Below, one piece after another: positions 5,668-9,608 of a stretch of 9,608 nt of DNA. The stretch covers positions 1 to 9,608 of the forward strand of contig JAAYZI010000042.1 in the NCBI GenBank assembly GCA_012514925.1. Direction: 5' to 3'. Source of the stretch: Deltaproteobacteria bacterium. GTDB taxonomy: Bacteria > Bdellovibrionota_C > UBA2361 > JAAYZI01. The notes beneath the pieces were generated by a model that saw only the letters and a list, made by a program, of their open reading frames with translations, had not been told where the DNA came from and searched no databases. Both the position numbers and the translations under genes were made by a program. The number at the start of each line of letters is the position of its first letter. Position 1 is the stretch's first letter.

Positions 5668-7746
5668 TTAGCGACCGATTTTTTTTATTCTTTTTTGAAG
5701 TGCACTGCCGATATTTCCGGCTTGATCTATATCTCGAACATAAAGTGTAAATCTTTTGCCGATTTTAATCCTCTTCCAACCGCGCAGATTTCTTAGTCTG
5801 GTTACTCCATTTTTACAGGGAGTCCACCGACCTTTTATTACAGCGCAGTGTGGGTTTGAGGTTTCATCATTTGAGAATCGGATTATTTTGCGGCCTCTGG
5901 CTTTCTTGCCCGATCTAGGAGAGAAGATTGAGATTGAGGGTGAGCGGAGGTCTGGCTGGGGAGGATCTGTGGATTTATCAACGGCTTCGCAATCAGGTCT
6001 AGTTCCGGGGAGGCCGCTGCACTTGCCAGGTTGATCCATCTCGACTGCTTTAAGCGCTTTTGTCACCTGTTTACAGGTATGGCTATTTACTCCGTAGAGG
6101 TCCCCGCACGCTGTTACCAGAGCGCCATAGGCGTGATTGAAATTGGAGGTCGGTAAGAGGTAGCCGTTTGTGAGGGTATAGAAAAAAATCGCCTCTTGCT
6201 TGGTTCTGCCTATGGCCTCAATGTTGCAGCCGTTAAACTGACCACCCATGGCCATTAAGTAGGCGGCATAAGAAGGAATGCTCATGTTATGGTGCACGCC
6301 GCCAAAGTCTTCTGAATCATTGCACCAAACTAAATCGCTGTGAAACCTGTCGGGCATATAGCCTAAGCGGTTTTTGTAAGCGGTTGGGTTGCTTAGATTC
6401 CTGAGTGCCCTTCCAGGCAACTGCGCTGCTAGACGTGTCTGATCTCCAATAAGCCAATTATTACTGCCGGCATAATTTTTAATCGCGATCGCAAAAATGT
6501 CCGAGAATGCTTCATTCAAAGCTCCTGATTCTCCTTGGTACTTGAGTCCGGAAGGAAATCCATAGGAGTCAGAAATGGCATAATGGTTTAGTGCGTGTGT
6601 GTATTCATGACCTACGATATCGAGCGCTACAATTTCAGTGCAAAACCATAAGGCTCCGTGACCGTCAAAAAATGCGGTTGGGCAAAGTTTCGAATAGTCA
6701 TGGCTGGAATAGTAGTTCAAGTAGGTTACGGCGGAAGTGGTATTTGCTGGGAAATCCACGTCGCCGACTATGCCTATGCCTCCCTGTGGATTGCAGCCTT
6801 TGCGGCCGAATGTGTACTTAAAATAGTTGTATGTTTTGCCCAGCATGTCATAAACCAGGTTGGTTTGGTTTGAGCCGCTAGCTTTGTCGATTTTGGGGTG
6901 CAGAGGTCTTAATGGCTTGCCTTCTGAGCGCCCTAACACAATTGGTTTTGAATAGACGGTGGTAGATTTATCGAGATAGCAGTATTGACCGGTGTCTGTG
7001 CCGCAATCCCAGACTCGGCGTTTAAGATTTTGCGCACCGCTTAGCTCCTGCACAACTCGGCCGCGTTTGGCATCGATGTAATAGTACATATTTTCGGGGG
7101 AGCGTCTGCGAAAGATTTGCACCTCCCAAACCAAGAAATTGCGGGTTGAGGCTTGGTGCAGCAAGCTCCCTTGGTTGAATACATATAGTAGTGGTCTGCG
7201 GGCTTGAACTCCTGTGCTATGATACTTTTGGTGCCAGCGAATTTTTGCCAAGCGCAGCGCCTTTTTAGGGGTGATGCGTGGCCGTGGGTTTAGGGAGATT
7301 TTTTGGAGTATTTTGCCACTGGCTGAGCTGACATTTAGATCAGGGTGGAGGTGCACGGTTACGCCGCTTCCGAAGATCGGAACGTCTGAGTAGGTTTGGT
7401 TGTAGCGCAGATGCAACATGCCGCGCCTGTCTCGTTTGCCTCCTCGCGGCGTTAGTTTTTGGTAGGGACCGGGTGCTCCAAGTTCCGCTGCATGTTTATC
7501 TAAAAAAATTTGCGCTTGAGAAAAAGGCGAAGTTTGTGTGGGAACAGCCGTTGAGTCGTTGCGGGTTAGAACGTTCTGGATTGCAATGACCTCGTTTGTC
7601 TTGGGGCTGCGAATTTGTTTAAATTGATCTGCGTTTGCGGAAGTGGCAATTGTGGATGCCACCGTAGATGCCATAAAGGTAGCGATTACATAGAATGCGG
7701 CGCTGCCACTGAAAATCTGCCTCAACCGAAAGATGATTCCGCTCAT
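5668..7746 (-). CDS. Secreted M4-family (thermolysin-like) zinc metalloprotease with C-terminal extension
   Basis: This 692-residue protein should be made as an exported proenzyme. A signal peptide (hydrophobic FYVIATFMASTVAST, cleavage near SANA|D39) is followed by an FTP/PepSY-like propeptide to ~240, including RITPKKALRLAKIRW and FLVWEVQIF...YYYIDAKRGRVV. The catalytic part spans ~245-566. Zinc site residues are His380, Glu381 and His384 (HEYTH), plus Glu412 in GALNEAFSD. Asp480 and His485 in DFGGVHHN match thermolysin Asp226 and His231. Thermolysin has 24 residues from first His to the third ligand; here there are 32, an insertion around ISDSYGFPS. After ~570 comes a Pro-rich linker (590-605) and a ~75-residue basic domain with a Cys pair, HCAV...WTPC, and a FTLYVRDIDQAGNIG strand. 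This resembles the small Ig-like domains (LDG..W..C...FxVRAxDxAGN) often added to secreted bacterial proteins. No strong ribosome site is visible; ATG 7746 is chosen because it yields the signal peptide. It is divergent from the FHA gene. Confidence 0.93.
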   Translation of the reverse strand: MSGIIFRLRQIFSGSAAFYVIATFMASTVASTIATSANADQFKQIRSPKTNEVIAIQNVLTRNDSTAVPTQTSPFSQAQIFLDKHAAELGAPGPYQKLTPRGGKRDRRGMLHLRYNQTYSDVPIFGSGVTVHLHPDLNVSSASGKILQKISLNPRPRITPKKALRLAKIRWHQKYHSTGVQARRPLLYVFNQGSLLHQASTRNFLVWEVQIFRRRSPENMYYYIDAKRGRVVQELSGAQNLKRRVWDCGTDTGQYCYLDKSTTVYSKPIVLGRSEGKPLRPLHPKIDKASGSNQTNLVYDMLGKTYNYFKYTFGRKGCNPQGGIGIVGDVDFPANTTSAVTYLNYYSSHDYSKLCPTAFFDGHGALWFCTEIVALDIVGHEYTHALNHYAISDSYGFPSGLKYQGESGALNEAFSDIFAIAIKNYAGSNNWLIGDQTRLAAQLPGRALRNLSNPTAYKNRLGYMPDRFHSDLVWCNDSEDFGGVHHNMSIPSYAAYLMAMGGQFNGCNIEAIGRTKQEAIFFYTLTNGYLLPTSNFNHAYGALVTACGDLYGVNSHTCKQVTKALKAVEMDQPGKCSGLPGTRPDCEAVDKSTDPPQPDLRSPSISIFSPRSGKKARGRKIIRFSNDETSNPHCAVIKGRWTPCKNGVTRLRNLRGWKRIKIGKRFTLYVRDIDQAGNIGSALQKRIKKIGR

Positions 7747-7856
7747 AAGCTATGATCTCGACATAGACTGAGGTTTGCTTTAGGTGAGTGGAAAGAAATT
7801 ATTATCAATAAATATAGATAATTGCAGATCCACGTCTTAAGTGGTAGCCTGGCGGC

Positions 7857-7885
7857 TTGCCATAAATAAACAATGTTTGATTAAT
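7857..7885 (+). promoter_or_regulatory. Weak sigma70-like promoter candidate for the FHA gene
   Basis: TTGCCA (7857-7862) is separated by 17 bases from ATTAAT (7880-7885), in an AT-rich stretch ~135 bases upstream of the ATG. The -35 matches four of six consensus positions and the -10 also four of six. It would place the downstream stem-loops in the transcript. Chance matches of this quality are common in AT-rich DNA. Confidence 0.2.
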
Positions 7886-7923
7886 TTCAGTGGGTTGCAA
7901 AAAAAACAGCAAGAAAAATGAGA

Positions 7924-7998
7924 CCCTGACCGATTAGTAAGGGGAGAGGGAGGCGAAGTATCGCAACCCTCGGCAAAATTGCCCTGGGAGGCAGGGGC
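7924..7998 (+). promoter_or_regulatory. Structured 5' leader of the FHA gene, possible cis-regulatory RNA
   Basis: Four consecutive potential stem-loops lie just before the ribosome site. They are CCCT/AGGG (7924-7927 with 7940-7943); a two-step stem GAGGG/CCCTC (7946-7950 with 7967-7971) enclosing GCGA/TCGC (7953-7956 with 7961-7964) on an AGTA loop; GGCA/TGCC (7972-7975 with 7980-7983); and CCCTG/CAGGG (7982-7986 with 7992-7996). The last two compete for bases 7982-7983, so alternative folds are possible. I do not recognise the class: it lacks the conserved cores of the cyclic-di-GMP-I, cobalamin and SAM riboswitches as I know them. Confidence 0.35.
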
Positions 7999-8003
7999 TA
8001 TTC

Positions 8004-8012
8004 AAAAGGAGG
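8004..8012 (+). promoter_or_regulatory. Strong ribosome binding site of the FHA gene
   Basis: AAAAGGAGG is nearly a full anti-Shine-Dalgarno complement and sits 7 bases before ATG 8020, which fixes the start. It is far stronger than the sites of the other genes in the window and comes 5 bases after the last leader hairpin. Confidence 0.85.
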
Positions 8013-8019
8013 CTATTAA

Positions 8020-9555
8020 ATGTCGCTGCAAGTAATCATTATGTCGCTTGACTTTGAGTCAGATACCCCCTCCATTACCAAGACTTTTCAGAAAGATGAG
8101 GTTATTATAGGTCGTTCTCCCGCTTGTGATATCCAGCTGGCGCAATCGGTAGTTTCCAGTCAGCACCTCAAGCTGCGTGTGAGACCTCATCCAGAAACGG
8201 GACAAGAGCAGCTTTTTGCGGTTGATTTGGGAAGCCTAAATGGCACACTAGTTGAGGAGTTTCCGCTTTCACCGTTGGTTGAACGGGAAGTCCAACCCAG
8301 CGAACGGATCTTCATAGGCAACTATTTAATAAAGCCGATGTTGACCGACGAAGTTGGTGACACTCTTGAGTCTGCAGGCGAGGATGTAGTTGGTCGGTTG
8401 GCGGATTATTCGCAAGATAAGGACGAAGCTCAAACTGCCGCGGCTGCTGAGAAGGAGGAGACTGACTTGGAAGAGGTCACCGAGTTTGACGAGCCTGTAT
8501 TTGCACCTCAGCGAGAAGGGCGAATTTTAGGCCGGAAGGAAAGTGTTAAAGAGCAACCGAGTTTGGAGGATTCCTCCGATGCATTAGACCAGGAATATCA
8601 GCACGGCGATAAGGAAGCTTTACTTGAAACGCCTGAGCATGGCGATCTGCTAAAGCGTAAGTGGAAGTTCGGTGAACGCAAAGAAGCAGAAGAAAAAGAA
8701 CAGGAAATAGAAGAAATGCAGGAAGAACGACAGTCAGCACTTTCAGGAACTGGACTCGAGAAAGAGTCTGATTTTAAAGCTCCGGAAAGAGGTCGAACCG
8801 ATTGGTCGTCTAAGGTCACATCGCAGCACGCCGCGGCGGTTGAGGGGGAAGTGGCTGAGGATCAGGTTACTGAAATCCATTTCGATGCGGTGATGCTTTT
8901 TTCTTTAGGCGGCGTGGTAACTCATCATGGCCGACCTTTAGAGGGAGTGGAAGTGGACGGAGGCGTCTTTGGCAGCCAACAGACGGGACCGGATGGGCGC
9001 TTCTGCTTTGACGATATAGAAGAAAGCACCCCTTATGAGCTGAGGGTCAGTAAGACTGATCATGTTTTTAAAGCCGAGAACCTAAAAGGTGTGGTTCAGC
9101 AAGATATCCATTTGCAGGTGGAGGCGCAGAGACTGTTTAGTTTGAGCGGTCGGGTAGTGGTTAACGGGGACGGATTGGCCGGTGTGAAAATCGAAGCTGG
9201 GGAACTGGGAACTTCACACACTGATGAAAATGGATACTATTGCTTTGCCGGAGTGGTTGAGGGAAGTCCTTACTCTCTTAAGGCTGTAAAGAAGGACTAT
9301 ATATTCGAGTGTGATGATGCCGATGGAGATGTGCATGAAAATACAATTGTCAACATCAGCGCTATCCGTGTCTTTACGATTAGTGGAGTGATTAAACATC
9401 ATGGCGTTCCGTTGGCTGGGGTGGAGGTCGACGGCGGGTTGATCGGACGAACCGTCACAGATGAAAACGGCCGCTACGAATTCCGTAATGTGCCGGATGG
9501 AACCAAGTATCGTTTGACCGTGCGTAAAGAGGGCTACAAATTCAGGATGAAGTAA
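8020..9555 (+). CDS. FHA-domain protein with acidic linker and three carboxypeptidase-regulatory-like repeats
   Basis: The 511 residues fall into three parts. Residues ~5-108 form a forkhead-associated (phosphothreonine-peptide-binding) domain with all hallmark residues: GRS (31-33), S47..H49, and D69 with SLNGT (72-76). Residues ~110-288 are a highly charged, Glu-rich linker with a likely coiled-coil or single helix at ~211-240 (GERKEAEEKEQEIEEMQEER). Residues 291-371, 372-450 and 451-511 are three tandem ~80-residue repeats with the pattern F(S/T)(L/I)(S/G)G, (L)xGVxV, TDENGxYxF, then YxLxVxKxxYxF. This is typical of the carboxypeptidase-regulatory/SdrD-B-like beta-sandwich group. The third lacks the last ~18 residues of the others. 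There is no signal peptide or membrane segment, so location is unclear: FHA domains are cytoplasmic, while these repeats are usually exported. It may be an adaptor that binds phosphorylated partners; that role is inferred. Confidence 0.85.
   Translation: MSLQVIIMSLDFESDTPSITKTFQKDEVIIGRSPACDIQLAQSVVSSQHLKLRVRPHPETGQEQLFAVDLGSLNGTLVEEFPLSPLVEREVQPSERIFIGNYLIKPMLTDEVGDTLESAGEDVVGRLADYSQDKDEAQTAAAAEKEETDLEEVTEFDEPVFAPQREGRILGRKESVKEQPSLEDSSDALDQEYQHGDKEALLETPEHGDLLKRKWKFGERKEAEEKEQEIEEMQEERQSALSGTGLEKESDFKAPERGRTDWSSKVTSQHAAAVEGEVAEDQVTEIHFDAVMLFSLGGVVTHHGRPLEGVEVDGGVFGSQQTGPDGRFCFDDIEESTPYELRVSKTDHVFKAENLKGVVQQDIHLQVEAQRLFSLSGRVVVNGDGLAGVKIEAGELGTSHTDENGYYCFAGVVEGSPYSLKAVKKDYIFECDDADGDVHENTIVNISAIRVFTISGVIKHHGVPLAGVEVDGGLIGRTVTDENGRYEFRNVPDGTKYRLTVRKEGYKFRMK
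8890..9552 (+). repeat. Three in-gene tandem repeats encoding beta-sandwich domains
   Basis: The repeats begin near 8890, 9133 and 9370, a period of ~240 bases. Copies 1 and 3 are the most alike: both encode HHG, PL.GVEVDGG and a following G, with shared stretches such as CATCATGGC. Copy 2 is more diverged (VNGDGLAGVKIEAGELG). The pattern fits old internal duplication with a more recent link between copies 1 and 3. Confidence 0.8.
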
Positions 9556-9570
9556 TCTAGTTGTTATCTT

Positions 9571-9608
9571 GTATCCGGTAACCGCTTACGCGTGGAATTG
9601 ATCATGCA
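9571..9608 (-). repeat. Inverted copy of the 5435-5633 repeat, running off the window
   Basis: The reverse complement of this stretch matches the right part of unit B (~5583-5623) at about 32 of 38 positions, and all six differences are transitions. It starts 16 bases after the FHA stop codon and is cut by the window end. It shares GTATCC, GGTAACC, ACGCGTG, AATTGAT and ATGCA blocks with the rest of the family. Confidence 0.75.

Larger units (their letters stand above)
7747..8019. other. Divergent intergenic region between the protease and FHA genes
   Basis: This 273-base region has no gene. The left half is AT-rich and contains a dyad ATTATC (7801-7806) / GATAAT (7817-7822) about 55 bases upstream of the protease ATG, possibly an operator or part of its promoter. 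A short hairpin TGGC/GCCA lies at 7850-7862. An A-rich run is at 7899-7906. The right part is the structured FHA leader listed separately. No convincing tRNA or small ORF was seen. Confidence 0.5.

Noticed and set aside
7921..8003. Cyclic-di-GMP-I (GEMM) riboswitch upstream of the FHA gene
   Set aside because: Short look-alikes such as CGCAA exist, but the conserved core and the receptor-loop pattern cannot be laid out on this sequence by eye.
9500..9570. Frameshift truncating the third beta-sandwich repeat
   Set aside because: The core pattern through YxF is complete and no other frame after 9555 continues the family sequence; the gene probably just ends after the last domain core.

Overview
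The window reads as chromosomal DNA of a Gram-negative bacterium. The main evidence is an AsmA/DUF748-type envelope protein and a periplasmic-binding-protein ABC importer. Base composition is moderate and coding is dense, with all the larger genes intact except the first, which runs off the left edge. I cannot name the genus. A delta-proteobacterial or related environmental lineage is possible because of the secreted M4 protease and the FHA/beta-sandwich protein, but this is only an impression.

Left part (2-2482, plus strand): the C-terminal 601 codons of a DUF748 (AsmA-like) protein, then a complete DNA-3-methyladenine glycosylase I (tag) gene 72 bases later.

Middle (2534-5245, minus strand): a compact three-gene operon read right to left. 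It encodes a BtuF-like substrate-binding protein, a FecE/BtuD-type ATPase (4-base ATGA overlap) and a FecCD/BtuC-type permease (19-base gap). Together they form a complete importer for cobalamin, haem or an iron chelate. No outer-membrane receptor gene and no cobalamin riboswitch is visible here.

Intergenic 5246-5667: a 422-base stretch with no gene that is packed with repeats. It holds two tandem ~96-base units at a 102-base period, an inverted partial copy, smaller fragments, an 18-base perfect palindrome and a terminator-like hairpin. Another inverted copy begins at 9571 and runs off the right edge.

Right part (5668-9555): two divergent genes between the repeat clusters. On the minus strand is a secreted M4 (thermolysin-family) metalloprotease with an added C-terminal domain. 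On the plus strand is an FHA-domain protein with an acidic linker and three tandem carboxypeptidase-regulatory-like beta-sandwich repeats. Their 273-base shared upstream region has a set of consecutive stem-loops ending just before a near-perfect Shine-Dalgarno sequence of the FHA gene.

The most unusual material is the repeat family bracketing the protease/FHA pair, the structured leader of the FHA gene, and the FHA protein's architecture. None of these proves a new system from sequence alone.
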